The notes: generated by a model not told the origin, from the sequence alone. Numbered from the stretch's first letter, positions 35,466-47,296 are shown. The stretch: 64,000 nt of DNA from Cystobasidium ongulense (GCA_022835595.1 BQUP01000001.1:1426001-1490000); one strand, 5' to 3'. Translations and numbers: made by a program.

Positions 35466-35744
35466 TTCCAGGTCTTCCTGACACCAACGGGCACAAAGGA
35501 CTAGGCGCTGAAGGTGACTGACTGGGCTGGCCTCTTTCTCGCTTGCAGTAATTTGTGGTGTATGATTTAAAGTATTCCTTATTGATGCAGCATTGGGAGT
35601 GGCTAGCTGAAGCTTCTTGCGAATGTGCTATAGCCTGTGATATGTGGACTGTTCGCATTGCAAGCAAGCAGCTTGCGGCGATATGAGCGGCAGGGAATGC
35701 GACGACCTCGAGCTCGAGTACATCGCACAGGACCTGTCGGCTCT

Positions 35745-36110
35745 TTATGCCTTGCTGCTCGACTTCTCAGCAAGCTGTCCCCATTCCGCCTGTCCAGGCA
35801 ATCTCGCAATTCTCTTGTTCTCCCAATCGTCCAAATTCTTAGTTTCAGTATCCTTTGCTTTAAGTCTATAGTATTCCTCTCTAATGTCAACCTTCTTTCT
35901 ATTCTTATTCATCTTCAATTCATCTTCCTTTGACAATGCTTGTACTTTGGAATTGCGTAGGTCGTAGCGAGTTTGAGTGACTCCGCTTAGTGCGAATGAA
36001 CCAACGACGAGAATGGTTATGAAGGGAAGCCCAAAGAGAAGGAAGGGACGCCGTCTGGCTGTTGACTTGACTACGTTGGGCTGTAGAGGTTGCGAAGTGA
36101 AGACTGCCAT
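35745..36110 (-). CDS. COX16: cytochrome c oxidase assembly protein Cox16 (121 aa)
   Basis: Mitochondrial inner-membrane protein that helps assemble cytochrome c oxidase, acting on Cox1/Cox2. A single exon. After a short basic N-terminus comes one transmembrane helix (FLLFGLPFITILVVGSFAL), then the conserved TQTRYDLRNSKVQALSKEDE and the KKVDIREEYYRLKAK...LDDWENKRIARLPG block that defines the family. Length and layout are as expected. The Ser/Lys-rich end is unremarkable. Confidence 0.93.
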   Translation of the reverse strand: MAVFTSQPLQPNVVKSTARRRPFLLFGLPFITILVVGSFALSGVTQTRYDLRNSKVQALSKEDELKMNKNRKKVDIREEYYRLKAKDTETKNLDDWENKRIARLPGQAEWGQLAEKSSSKA

Positions 36111-36661
36111 GCTTTATGATTTGCAACAAGTGTGATGGAGAAGACAACCCGCAGCGACCGCGCTCATCAAGCAAAGTTCATCGTTCGGAACTTCCGCTCC
36201 AGTGGCGAATGCGAACAGCCGGCGAATTGGTGAACAGTCTACCTGCAAAGCATGTCATACAGTATTCATTATCCGTTTGATTGTTACTACTTTATATACC
36301 CTACAACACCCTTGTACCGACTCTACTAAGATAGTGCAAATCTGCCGGGAAGTATCTTTACAAGGTGAATAACGCTGGTTTACTTGTATCTTCCCAATGG
36401 AAAGTATTGTTCAATACTTGATACTGATTTGTTGATCCGATTGTAATGAACGCGAGGTTCTGAACGGCTGGATATAGTGAGCGCCTTCCAGAGATGCCAC
36501 TGTTATACTGAATTCCGGGAATTTGCCCCGCTCTCTGTGGTCAGCAAGCTGAGTCTAATTCCTCTGTTTCATAACTATCATACCCCTTCACCCTATTGTG
36601 TACTCAAAATGCGCAATGTTAGTGGGAAATGCTTCGAGAACAGGCCCCAAGCCCCAACGAC
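36111..36661. other. intergenic, COX16 promoter and PDE1 3' end
   Basis: No gene found. Several ATG-initiated short frames here have no support. Confidence 0.5.
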
Positions 36662-38563
36662 CTAAAAGGCTATCCGCATGCCTTGTTCGAGCATGAGATA
36701 ACGCACTCCCAGCTGATCTCTACCTTCCAATTCCTGCAACTCGTTATATAATTTAGTCTTAATACCTTCCGGCAGTGAAACATCCACAGATTGACTACTC
36801 TCAGTCCTTTGCCGCGTCTGACTTGTCTCTGCCTGCGATGGGAACGGCACTGTCGCACTCTTAGCGGAAGTTGAGCGCGTCCTCCTGGAGGGCGTTGATG
36901 ATGTAGACGATGTGGGTGATGCTCTTGCTTTCTTGACAGCTGGTGCTACGAAAGTCTCCGCTGATGGTACGTTGACGAGTGCTGATTCTGGCGATGTATT
37001 CAGCACTTCGTCTAGCGATATCGGATCCTTGACGTGTACAATACAAACTATGTCGAAAGTTGACAGCTCAGCCTGATTCTGAGTTGTCAAAACAAGTAGA
37101 ACTTACCCGTGACGCCTTGCAAGCGCCCTCTCAAGTCGGATGGATCTTGCTTATGCCGTGGAGATATTAACGATGCTAATACACGAAGCTCTTCGGCAAT
37201 GTATATTGGGGATAGATGTCCATATAGCTGCTCTCTAGGCCGAGAAGACTGTCAACGTAACACAAAGAGCATATTGTCGCTCAGTATTTCGACATATTCT
37301 TGGTAGGAAAGAGTGCGACTAACGCAATATGAGCATTCAATGAGCATTGATGAAAGCCGTCCTTCGCTTATTCGCTGCGCCGCTACTGTCCATACACTTC
37401 GATTGAGAGACAAGCCCGACACAGAATCCGGTTCAATGTCGCCAAAGACCAGCAATGTCTTCTTTGTTGCATCGTTCTCAATAAAGAAACCGGACGACTC
37501 GTATGGCGTGTTCTGATGATGCGTGCCATGGCTCAGGGGCATTGCGAATGCTGAAAGACCTTTGCTCGGCTGGAACGTCTTCTCAGGACCGAATGCTATA
37601 CTGCGCAATGGTACAGGTAAGCGTTTGACTTTGATGAAGCCTAACCCAGACTTACTCTCGCCAAACGTAAGGCTTGCCATTTGAAGCTTCGTAACTCCCA
37701 AGAATGGGCCATAAACCTCCGTCCATAGCACTGGATAGATTGGAGATAGTCTGCTTGCTTCCATAGACAGCTCTTTGTTTAGAAGATCCAGAACTTGACG
37801 ACAAGACCAGGCCCTATGAATGATGATTTAGAACGGCGAATTTGGAAGATACCGTACTGATCGAATCAGTCTTCTAAACTGCATACACAGCTATCGTATC
37901 GTCGGAACATACCGAAATGTGATCTTAACGGATCGATGAAGGTGGAAGCGGAAAGTGCGGCAAGTAGTGTGAGCGCGAATACATGTCAGCAAGGCACGTG
38001 AGCGGGAAGGTGTGACATGAAGGCTGCGAAACCTACCCCAATGAGCATGAGTGATAAGGAAAGCCTCGAGCATGTCGTATATCAAGCCAGCTTTGAGGAG
38101 CGTTGAAGCTTCTATCGCATCTGTACGGCGTGCCGCTGCTGCCATGGATGCAGACGCCTGTTGCTGTTGCTGAACTTGTTGATGTTGATTGCTGGATGCA
38201 TCCGCATGATCGAGAAAGTCGCGAAAGGTGTCGGGATGCGAGTCGAGCAGGCGGATGAGGGCGCCTAGGCAGGAGCCTGGGAAGAAGCTGGATGTGATTA
38301 GCCTTGAGCTACAGGGGTGGATCTGCTCGCAATGGCCCACCTCCGTCGACGGACACGAAGCCTTCGAGCCAGGCCTGTCCTGCGGGCTTGATCCAGTATG
38401 CAGAGAGGTCGTTTTCGGCTGGCCCTCCGCCGCAGCCCAGGACGAGCATATCGAACGAGGGCTGCTCGCTAAGCATGGTCGTAGTGGACGTCTTGCTGCT
38501 GCTGCTGCTTCCTCTGCCTGCAGAAGAGCGGTGTCTCGTCCTTGTCCCTGCCATTGCAGCCAT
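36662..38563 (-). CDS. PDE1: class II 3',5'-cyclic-nucleotide phosphodiesterase (478 aa)
   Basis: Low-affinity cAMP phosphodiesterase of the yeast PDE1 / slime-mould PdeA type (metallo-beta-lactamase-like fold). Seven exons in transcript order: 38341-38563, 38037-38276, 37913-37923, 37656-37813, 37324-37600, 37107-37248 and 36662-37047. Features in order: FDMLVLGCGGGP, VSVDGG, a Gln-rich loop, the metal motif HAHWDH (151-156), ISGLVLSSSS, TLLVFGDIEPDS, MLIECSYC and QLYGHLSPIYIAEELR. Exon 3 is only 11 nt and supplies the Asp-His of the metal motif. A loop of about 80 residues rich in Ser/Pro/Thr (from about 375) interrupts the C-terminal part. Apparent frame changes at 37656 and 37107 are resolved by ordinary introns. 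Confidence 0.92.
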
Positions 38564-39390
38564 AGCCGTGGTGTGGTACCGTTTCCACTTCGCTGCAGAG
38601 GCAAGCAAGAGCCAGTCGTATCCGGCAGCCGTACCAACGCGGACCTCGACCCGGGATGCTCTATTGGCTTAGCTTACTGCGTGCTCTCAAGAGCCAGCAG
38701 TGTCCGTCTCTGCGGGGTAGCTCGTACCTAGAACTGCGAGTTCCAGTATCTATCCTCTCTTTCGCAAGTGACGGTGTGGATGGAGGTGAAGCCGCTGGTC
38801 TCCACTGCTGCTTTTGCGGAGGACTATCTTGCTTATCGGTTCAGATCATGCCAACATCCACCGCTTGCTTGCTTGCTCTGTCGTCCTCATGCCCTTCTCT
38901 TCCTCTCTCCGCTGAGGTCAGTCTGTTATGATACCTGGAAGCCAACCAGCAAAAGGGCCAGACTTTGGCGCACCAGAGACAAAACATCGATCTACTATAT
39001 ATACCAGTCTATGACAGCCTCGACTTGTCCATTGCAAGGTGTAATATAGTATACAGTAATCTAACGATACAGCAGCGTTGAGAGCTTTGATGGTAAGGTA
39101 GTGTCTGAACAAGAGCAGAGCAGGAGCCTACACGCAGAGGGAGACCTACTTCCACACACACGTGCAAGGCCACTCGTCCGATAACGTAGGCGAAAGAAAG
39201 ATAATAACGAGGATACTGAATGCGGTGTTGAAAGCATTGTATAATGTAAGCATCGACAGGGGTTACTGCAAGATTTCAAAGGCGCGGGGTAAGACCCGAA
39301 GGCGCGAATCTGTTCATCAGCGCAACCCCAGTCAGCCAAACACTTTTCAAAGCATACTCTGCAGTCATGACATGCTTCTCACCTATAGCA
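38564..39390. other. intergenic upstream of PDE1
   Basis: 827 bases with no supported gene, the longest PDE1-side gap. It should hold the PDE1 promoter and the 3' end of the cystathionine beta-synthase gene. I looked here for further exons encoding paired CBS (Bateman) domains and found none. Confidence 0.5.
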
Positions 39391-41453
39391 TCAATGAGCC
39401 AAATGAGCTTCATCGCCAGCCTGTGGCTCAAGCAGCCATGGCTTGGAGATGTAGTTTCGAATGCTGCAAGAAGCAGTTCAGTCTCTTGCAAACAACCAGC
39501 AGTCCTGTGAAGAGACCAGCGCTTACGAATCTGGCATGATCACAACTACATTCTTTTCAGGAGTCTGTCCGATCTTCTTGCCTTCTTCCGTTTGCGTGAG
39601 GTATTCAATCGCACCCGCCATGGCGCATCCACAGCTACCTCCAACCAGCAGACCCTCTGTTCTGATGAGTTTGCGAGCCATCGCGAAGGCTCTCTCGTCG
39701 TTGACTTTGGCCCATACGTCAACGAGGCTTCGATCTAGTACTTTTGGTACAAAGTCGTATCCTATCAATTGCGAAATTCCACATCGTAATCAGTTTCGTT
39801 CATATAGGATCGAAAACCTTGTACAAGTATCACACTCACCAATGCCTTCCACAGCATAAAAGGAAGACTCCCCTTCCTTCAGCTCATTCAAGCTTGCAGG
39901 CAAAGCAAGCAGACTTCCAACAGGGTCAACGCCCAGAACTTTAGTTCCTTCTTCACCAGGCCATTCTTCTTTCAGTCTCTTACTGATACCAGAGATAGAC
40001 CCTCCAGTACCAGCACCAGCGACTAGAAGATCGACTTGACCGCTGGAGGGTCTTTCTTCTTTCGCTTCTCCAGGTACGGGACTCGTGCTTTCGCTAGTCA
40101 CATATTGTCCGTTTGACATGCCATTCATGCCGTTGCTATTGCCATTGGTGTGGGAGTGTCCATTCGTGTGACCGTTGGTGCCGTTCAGGTGTGTGGTTGG
40201 AAGACCATTGGTGATGCTACAATTTTCAACAAGCTTGTCTAGCTTTCTCGAAACCTTGGCGCTAGTTGAGGTACCTTTGATGTCTTCTGCGATTTCTGCA
40301 CCGGTACCGTAGTAATGGGCTTCAGGATTGGCAAGGTTGGCATACTGGTCCAAGACAACACCATGCGGTATTTCTTTCGCAAGTCTTTGAGCCAGCTCTG
40401 TTGCGTCCAAGGTGTCAATGGATTACAGGTGCTTTTTGGTATTACGCAGAGCAGACTTACGAATATGACCTCTTGGATCTTCTGGACCAGCGTCGTTAGG
40501 TGTTCTTATAACTTCCGCGCCAAGGCTGAATTGATAATGGGCCTGTGAGTTAAGGTATGACGCCTTCACAACTGCCTGATTGTCGGGTCGCCACCAAGAA
40601 CTCACGCTTGCAGAGTGGTGACTTTCTCCTTGGACATTTTCTCAGGCAAGCAGATGATGCATCTGTAACCGAGAACAGCAGCCTGTAGAGCGAGTCCAAT
40701 TCCAGTGTTTCCAGATGCTAGATGGTGTTCCAAGTTTAGCTTCCTGTTGCTATCAAAAACGTGACCGGCGAGGCAGGGCCATTTCCAAAACTCACTGGGC
40801 TCAATGATAGTGGATTTCCCTCGGATTAGCTTTCCATCCTTCTCAGCTTGTGCGACCATGCGCTTGCTATATATGAGAAACAGATACTCGTGTCAATAAT
40901 TCATCTTTCTCACCATTGCATTCCGGACTGCCATTGTCACGCTCTGTTGCATGTGCAAACTCCAGGTTTTCATTTTCTGCAAATGGTGGCGTGTTACGCG
41001 TGACCTGATGACCGAAGCAACTCACGCGATACGGTCTTTGACGCTCCCTCCAGCATTGAAGTATTCTGCAGCAGTGATGAGCATCAGAGAGTACAACGCA
41101 GATGCACATAGAGCATTGTTCACTCACCACACTTGCAGTCTGTAGAAGGTGCATGACATTGGGCGGAGTTATCATAGCGTATTTGGCCACGTTGGGAATC
41201 AAAGGACGAGATGCATGTGCGAACAGAAACAGGTGGAGCGAGATGGACAGCGCATGAGTGGAGTGATTGCCAAGTGGAGGATGCTGGACGTGCTCACAAA
41301 GGTTACACTTCAAGCCGTATGCTTTGGCGAGCCTGTCTGCTCTGACCTGCAAGCGAAATGTGTGCTTGAGCGGACAATCAGGTAGCTGGAGGGCAAGGAC
41401 GGGCTCACCATGGGCGTATTGCCGACGTGTTCGAGGACCGAGTCGATAATCAT
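39391..41453 (-). CDS. CYS4: cystathionine beta-synthase, catalytic core only (419 aa)
   Basis: PLP enzyme joining serine and homocysteine to cystathionine (transsulfuration). Ten exons in transcript order: 41409-41453, 41298-41346, 41128-41139 (12 nt), 41026-41065, 40796-40866, 40606-40717, 40461-40525, 39840-40397, 39527-39761 and 39391-39463. Core motifs: [10 protein letters not shown], the PLP lysine in [12 protein letters not shown] (K45), [24 protein letters not shown] and [11 protein letters not shown], ending [13 protein letters not shown] and a short tail. There are no C-terminal CBS repeats, unlike yeast Cys4. An insertion of about 75 residues (172-251) includes an Asn-Gly-His-Thr-rich run. 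A short plant/bacterial-type cysteine synthase is less likely because the closing [13 protein letters not shown] is typical of CBS. Confidence 0.9.
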
Positions 41454-41691
41454 GATTGACTTGTGTGATTTAAATGCACAGATTAAAAGATGGAAACGAA
41501 GGCAAGATGCATAGGATGGGATGGAAATGCTTTGTCCAAAGGGCTGATCGGCGAAAATGGTCATGTGACTTGAGGAAACTGGAATGTAGCGAAGAATGCG
41601 AGAAATGAGTGGATCATGTGTGGGAGCAGTGCATTCGCAAGCAAATGCTAGTCTGTACTATGCTACATCATGTGGGCGGTGGTATGCGTGC

Positions 41692-43276
41692 TTAACTATC
41701 ACCACGCACGGACGCACTCTTGGCCACAAAACTCCACTCTCCAGAAGCGAGCTTCACTATCTTATCCTCCAGGAAATCCTCGGCTTCTATCACGACAGTC
41801 TCCCCGACACTTCCTACATCTTGAAACGCTGTCGAATTAGAACGGATGGCGGAGACTGTCTCTCGTGCATCTTGCAGATAGCTTATTCGGTCAGCGTCCT
41901 GAGGCGTATATCACAGCACTTTCAGCCTGGTATTGCGTGCTGACCATGTGCCGACAGGCTGGACTCACGCTATAGCCTGCCGCTAAACCACTTGTAGAGG
42001 GTATGACAAACAGCCTGACGTATTCTCGTCGCTCCGAGGCTTTGCCTGTGTCACCCACAAGCACGGAGATGACGAGATTCTGAAGACCAACCTGCACATC
42101 CGAGCTGGACTGCTTCACTTTCCCTTTGCTTGGAGAGGCTAACCCGCCTTCACCAATGGCTGCTGTCCCGCTCTTCTTGCCTGTTCGAGTGTTCACCAAC
42201 CCTGGTACTCCAGCAAAGTGGTGGCGGAATTGTCGATAAACATCCATGCCTACGAAGCAGACTCTGAGAGCATCGAGAGTGAAACTCAGCACCCTTCGGA
42301 AATTTCTGGCATAGGATTCCTGGACGGCTCACATCTTGGGTCTGTACTCGATCATCTTCCTAAGAAGTAGAGTCGCTCCAGCTCTAAATTCCATCGATGG
42401 AACCTGTTCTGCGCGGGCGGTGCATCGCAGTACCAAGTCCGTCAAGCCTAGTTTGTAATTTTTAGGCATTTCAAGTGATTCTGATGGTTTGAGTCGGTGT
42501 GGTGTTAGGCCTGATTCGTGTAGTATGCGATAAAAGCGATTCGAAGGATGGGCATAATGAAAGCTTTCCTGAGAGGAACGCACTCCAGGATTGATGCCAC
42601 AGAAGAGGACTGTAGATATTACGCACAATTTAGTGAAACCGTTAACGTAACTATATCGTATCGAATCCTGCAATGTTCGATGCTCACTGTCGAGATCATA
42701 GTCTATTCGGTCTGGAATACCCTTCATGCCTTCGAATTGCTTATCATCGTATACTTTGCGTTTCTTCGGTGATCTACCTCTACAGGACGAACCAGGAGGG
42801 GCTGTAGTAGCGGTATTCGTAGATGGACTGTCCTCCTTTGAGTTGTCCTGAACGGATTCGGGCTTGCTTAATGACGACACACACGAGAGCTCGTCTTTCT
42901 TCACAGGTGTTTGCAGGAACTGGCTACATTCCAGTCTATCTCCCTCTTCCTCCTTGATGGGTGCGTCGTCAAGCGTATTGCCTCTGCTTCTTTTCCTGTC
43001 AGAACGACGAGACGGTGCCGATGTCACTCCAGCTCTGAAGCGTTCTAGGCTCGTCCCAAAGCTGGGCTTGCGTTCTTCCTCATCTTCTTCATTGAGCATG
43101 GATGTAATCACATCAGTGAAGGCGCCCAAGCGAGGCAGGGAAGCAGCAGTAGAGTTGGCGTTTAGCGAATACACGCATGGAAAGTCAAAGCCAAAGAGTA
43201 GTCGCCGGTTCGCCACCAGCTTTTCACGCAAGGGTACGAAGAAGCGAATGTTACGTTGATGTCTTGGGTCCTTCAT
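41692..43276 (-). CDS. G/T-mismatch / uracil DNA glycosylase, TDG/MUG family (467 aa)
   Basis: Base-excision-repair glycosylase that removes mispaired T or U. Exons in transcript order: 43276-42652, 42609-42333, 42263-41969 and 41898-41692. The N-terminal ~200 residues are disordered with a basic SPKKRK nuclear-signal-like run. The glycosylase motifs are ILFCGINPGVRSS (motif A with the catalytic Asn in GINPG), HYAHPSNRFYRILHESGLT, YKLGLTDLVLR, VCFVGMDVY and VIPSTSGLAAGY (motif B). The 42-nt intron at 42610-42651 keeps the frame if retained, so it is called from its branch site and because removal joins RY directly to ILFCGINPG. Confidence 0.9.
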
Positions 43277-43453
43277 CTTGCTTTCGTTCAGCTCACGCGC
43301 ATTAGGTGTTCAAAGGGCAACAGCCCTGATAAATTCGCATTATCGTTGGACGTAAAGAATCAAGGAAAGTATTGCAGGCATAAAGTTCCACAACACGGTG
43401 ACGACAAGTACCTATGAGTCTCAAGATTTAAATCCGATGAATAAATACAATCA

Positions 43454-45345
43454 TCACTTCTTACCGCGGCCTCTTCCCCTCATACTGAACTTGGGCTTGC
43501 CTCTCGTAGCGGCGGGTGGTTTACTACTAGAGTTGCTAAACCTTGCCTTTTTAGATGCTGGCACTGGAGCTTCTTCCTCTGACAAATCATCATCGTCGTC
43601 TCCGCTATCATAAGGTATAGGAGACATATCTGAATCTTCCTCTTCATCGAAATCTTTTTCCCCCTCTTCACCTTCTGAAGCTTCATCGAATAGTTCCTCT
43701 TCATCTTCACCTTCTGATGCCTGTACGTCCTCTTTCGCTTTTTCAACAGCTTCATCTCCATACATATCTTCATATTCAAAACCGTCTGATTCTTCCTCTT
43801 CTTCCTCCTCTTCTTCTTCTGCGTCGCCTTCAGCATTTCCATCAGCCTTCTTCTTATCAGCCTTCTTCTTTTGTTTCTCAGCTTTCAAGCGTTCCTTTTC
43901 TTCCTTCTTGCGCTTAACATTCGCCTCCTGTTCGGCTCTTCTTGCTTTAGCGAGCTTTTCGCGCTCCTTTGCTCTCTTTGCAATAATAGACGCTTCTTTA
44001 GCCGTTTTGTGAATGAACTCATGGAAGAGAACGTCTCCTTTTCCATCTCCAACACCATCTTCAATCTTTACCAGACCGAGCTCCATGCGTGGACCAAGTT
44101 CGGTCAACTTCACAGCTCGTTTTTCCGTTCCATCTGCGAATATTTTGCGATTCGCTCTGCCCATGTACGAGCCTGGTAATGCGACTTGTTTGCTATTCTC
44201 ACCGGTAACAGCATCTTCTTCACCACCGGAAGCCTCGGATTCACCTTCACTCGCTGATGATAAGAAACCCATGTCTCCGTGACTCAATACATAATCACTG
44301 ATATCTTGAGCATTGCGTAGATCTGGCATGCCTTTCGCTCGGAGTGCTGCGTAAGATCCGGCCACTGAACCAGATGCGTCACTCGTTGCAGCTGCAGAGT
44401 ATACACTGCCTTCACGGGTACCGCGTCCACCTCTCTTTGCTGTTGTACCTTCGATAATCTTGCGCACTGATCTTGACACGCCAACCGGACGAACTGAGAT
44501 TAAATAATGCCTAAAGTCGATAGTACGTGTTGTTGCATTGTATGAGAGGAGAACGACTCTGCGAGCAGAGGAGAGGGGCATGGAGTGAACACGGATGGGA
44601 GGGAAGAGATTTTGGAACATGGTTTGCATGAGGGTCAACTGGCGGGCATCTGTTGGGTTTCCGGCAGCGGAGAAGTTGTTGAGGATGAGCTGCAGGCGAG
44701 AACATGTCAGTGATGGAAATGCGTTGTAACTAGTGTACCGTTGGCTTTCAGTGCACCTACCATAGGTTCAGTGGCAAACTCTTTGCCCGGACTTCTTGGA
44801 CGCTTGGTAGCAGCCAGGATGTCACGAGTCAGAGCATATCGCAGCACCTTGAAGCTGAGCATAGGACCACGCGGTAGTCTGGTTATGCGAAGGTTGACGT
44901 TCGAGGTAGCTTCATCCTTTTCATCTTCATCTGCATTCTTGTTCGCGGTAGACTGAGCCAGGATCATGAGATGTGTGACATGGAGCGGGCCGCTCATGGC
45001 GATGAAGTCCTTGATCTTGTTGCTCCTTCGCTCCTATGCACGCGAATGATAGTTGTTCGAGATCAGCTTTTTCCGTTGCAGTTATCGACGTGATCGAAGG
45101 CTTTTCGACCTACCCTCAGTCTGGCAGCTGTATTAGGCTCCATGACCTGTCTGAGGTCGCGAGAGAGCGCCTTGACGCTGCTTCCTACTTCTCCAGCATG
45201 CAGGACGAATGACTTGGGCTTGCCATCACCGGTCGCCTTTGCGGTGTCTGCTTTCTGTGTGCGTTTTTTGCCCTGCAGAGTATGCGAGATTTCAGCATGG
45301 AATCAAGAGAACCAAGCGGAGCACCCCACTCACGCCGCGTGCCAT
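43454..45345 (-). CDS. SSF1: Brix-domain ribosome biogenesis protein SSF1/PPAN (559 aa)
   Basis: Nucleolar factor needed for 27S pre-rRNA processing and 60S subunit assembly. Exons in transcript order: 45334-45345 (MARG), 45114-45272, 44761-45033 and 43454-44689. Landmarks: KPKSFVLHAGEVGSSVKALSRDLR, SNKIKDFIAMSGPLHVTHLM, LPRGPMLSFKVLRYALTRDI, NLFPPIRVHSM and TIDFRHYLISVRPVGVSRSVRKI, the Brix domain; then a long Lys/Glu-rich coiled coil (about residues 385-450) and an acidic tail ending in an Arg-Gly-rich RGRGRGKK. The order of parts agrees with Peter Pan/Ssf1. Confidence 0.94.
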
Positions 45346-45651
45346 TGTGAAGCCTGTTTGGAGTGCAAGTGCAAGTCAGAATGCTGTAGTAACAATGCGA
45401 CGTGCAGTTCTGGCAATTGCAGCGCAATTCCAAAGGCAATCGAGAAAGAGAAAGCAGCAGCCGACGAAGCTCGCAAGTCTCTCTGCATCATCATCACTGA
45501 CATCGACTGTGTTGCAAGCTGGCATAACACGACCCGTCCGGACCTGGCCATCCACTTCCTGGAGTCCATCTGTTCCCGCTCTCGCTGCTGCCATTCCTAG
45601 AGCGTCAGTCACGCAGCTTCAATCCATCACCAAATTGTCGGATGCACCTCA
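45346..45651. promoter_or_regulatory. divergent promoter, SSF1 / mitochondrial carrier
   Basis: 306 bases between divergent start codons. Long frames on the plus strand across this stretch (45209-45709) are in the wrong frame for the carrier and lie partly antisense to SSF1 exons. Confidence 0.45.
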
Positions 45652-47296
45652 ATGGGTCAAGATGGACCCATCCCTACGGCGGCCGACAAGGGCAAAGGCA
45701 GAGCAGTAGAAACGAATAATGAAGAGCCTGGTGTCGTCGACGACCTGATAGCTGGGTGGATCGGGGGCGCCGTTGGCATTCTCGCCAGTCAGTCTCAATC
45801 AAGCTGCTTGAAACAAAGCACGCATTTCGAGGCGAACGATGTGTGCTGACCTTGCAACTCCAGGCAACCCTCTGGAAGTCCTCAAAGTACGAATGCAGAC
45901 CGCTCTCCCTCCCACAGCGGCTGCTGCGCAACCCTCGACATCGCGTGTAGGTGCCGGCAGCAGGCCTCCAGCAAGTACCAGAGAAGGTCTCGTCATGCTA
46001 TGGCGGACAGAAGGTGCCAAGTTCTTATTGGCAGGCGCGGCCGCTCCAATCTTGGTGAGTTGTCGTTTAGTGTGCATCATCTACACCTCAGACCTGACTT
46101 TCTTACGCTGCAGGGTTTGGCTATCATCGACTCGACTTTCTTTGCATTGTACGGGAGATCCATGTAAGGCACAGCCGTACCTGCTATCGCTTACCTCACC
46201 GGGTCTAATTTATTTCTGGACTGCTACACCAACTGCAGGAGCTTCTTCAATCAGGAACGGCAGAACCCAGCAGACTTGACAAGAGTATTCGCATCCGGCG
46301 CAATTGCAGGCGGTACATGCGCACTTTTACAAACACCTGTATGCTCGCCTTTAATCAAGGTACCCGCTTGTAGTTGCTGAGATTACAACCATTCGTAGAT
46401 CGAGGTCATCAAATGCAGAGCGCAGAATGAGCCTCAGAAAGGGCCAAAAACATTAGGCAGCAGGGGTATTACAAAGCTGATTATACAGCAAGAGGGCTTC
46501 AAAGGTGTGTCGCTCGATCTTGCACGCTATTTGCTGTCCTGACGCTTTGCATCCCCAGGCTTTTACCATGGCGGTTTGACAACCGCATTACACGATACCT
46601 TCAGTTCCGCCATCTTCTTCACTGCCTGTACGTGCATCGCCCGTCCCGTTCCCGAGACTGTCGTTGAGAGTCCTATATAGATATCGTATTCCGACGCGTG
46701 CTGCGTAACGAGGCTCCTTTCTCTGCACAACCGCCAGCTACCTCAAACATTTCTCCTTCCGACAATCTCAATCCTATACCTGAATTGACAGAGCCCATTG
46801 TTTCGCCCAAGTCATCGTATACAGTCGAGATTCTACAGACGTTGCTAGCTGGCGGAGTTGCCGGCAGCCTGAGTGCCATTCTCACCTATCCGTGAGTGTA
46901 ATCACCCGACCGTCTGCTGAGTCCGAAGGACTAACCCGATGTGTATGCAGTCTTGACATCATCAAAACGCGTCTACAAACGCACCATTCGCAACCAGCAC
47001 CGACGATGACCTCGACAGCGCGGCAAATATACCAAGACGGGATTAAATCCTACATGTACAGCTATCCGCAAAGCATAGAGCATTCATTATTCAAATCACT
47101 ATCCAATTTCAAGACAACTTGGCATCCAGGCGAGCGATCTGCCTTTTTGCAGAATTGGACCACGAGACTACTAGCTCTAAGAGCGTACTTTGTCGGCTAT
47201 CGTCCTACAATAGCAAGCTCTTTTATAGGATCCGCAGCTACGATTACTTGTGTAGAGGCCATATTGTTAGCTCTGAGTAAATTCAAAGACCGGTAA
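45652..47296 (+). CDS. mitochondrial solute carrier, SLC25 family (402 aa)
   Basis: Six-helix inner-membrane carrier; the substrate is not clear. Exons are 45652-45787, 45864-46054, 46114-46163, 46239-46338, 46399-46504, 46559-46627, 46681-46891 and 46951-47296. The three repeats each show the signature PxD/ExxxxK/R: NPLEVLKVRMQ, TPIEVIKCRAQ and YPLDIIKTRLQ, in each case split by an intron just before or after the Pro. LIAGWIGGAVGILAS, VFASGAIAGGTCALLQT and LLAGGVAGSLSAILT open the odd helices. It is longer than the usual ~300 residues owing to a loop of about 45 residues in repeat 2-3 and a longer repeat 3. Carnitine or amino-acid carriers are possible relatives. Confidence 0.9.

Noticed and set aside
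37640-37660. Apparent frameshift in PDE1 between KPYVWR and the IAFGPEK block
   Set aside because: A GTAAGT donor at 37655 and a GCGCAG acceptor before 37600 form a 55-nt intron that joins the two frames in the right phase; the longer open frame read through it is intronic.
42610-42651. Reading straight through the 42-nt in-frame segment of the TDG gene
   Set aside because: It adds 14 residues just before the conserved GINPG strand; the segment has a GT start, a CACTAAAT branch-like site and an AG end, so an intron is more likely. RNA data could reverse this.
45209-45709. Plus-strand 166-codon frame upstream of the mitochondrial carrier
   Set aside because: It is out of frame with the carrier and overlaps SSF1 exons 1-2 on the other strand; no homology.
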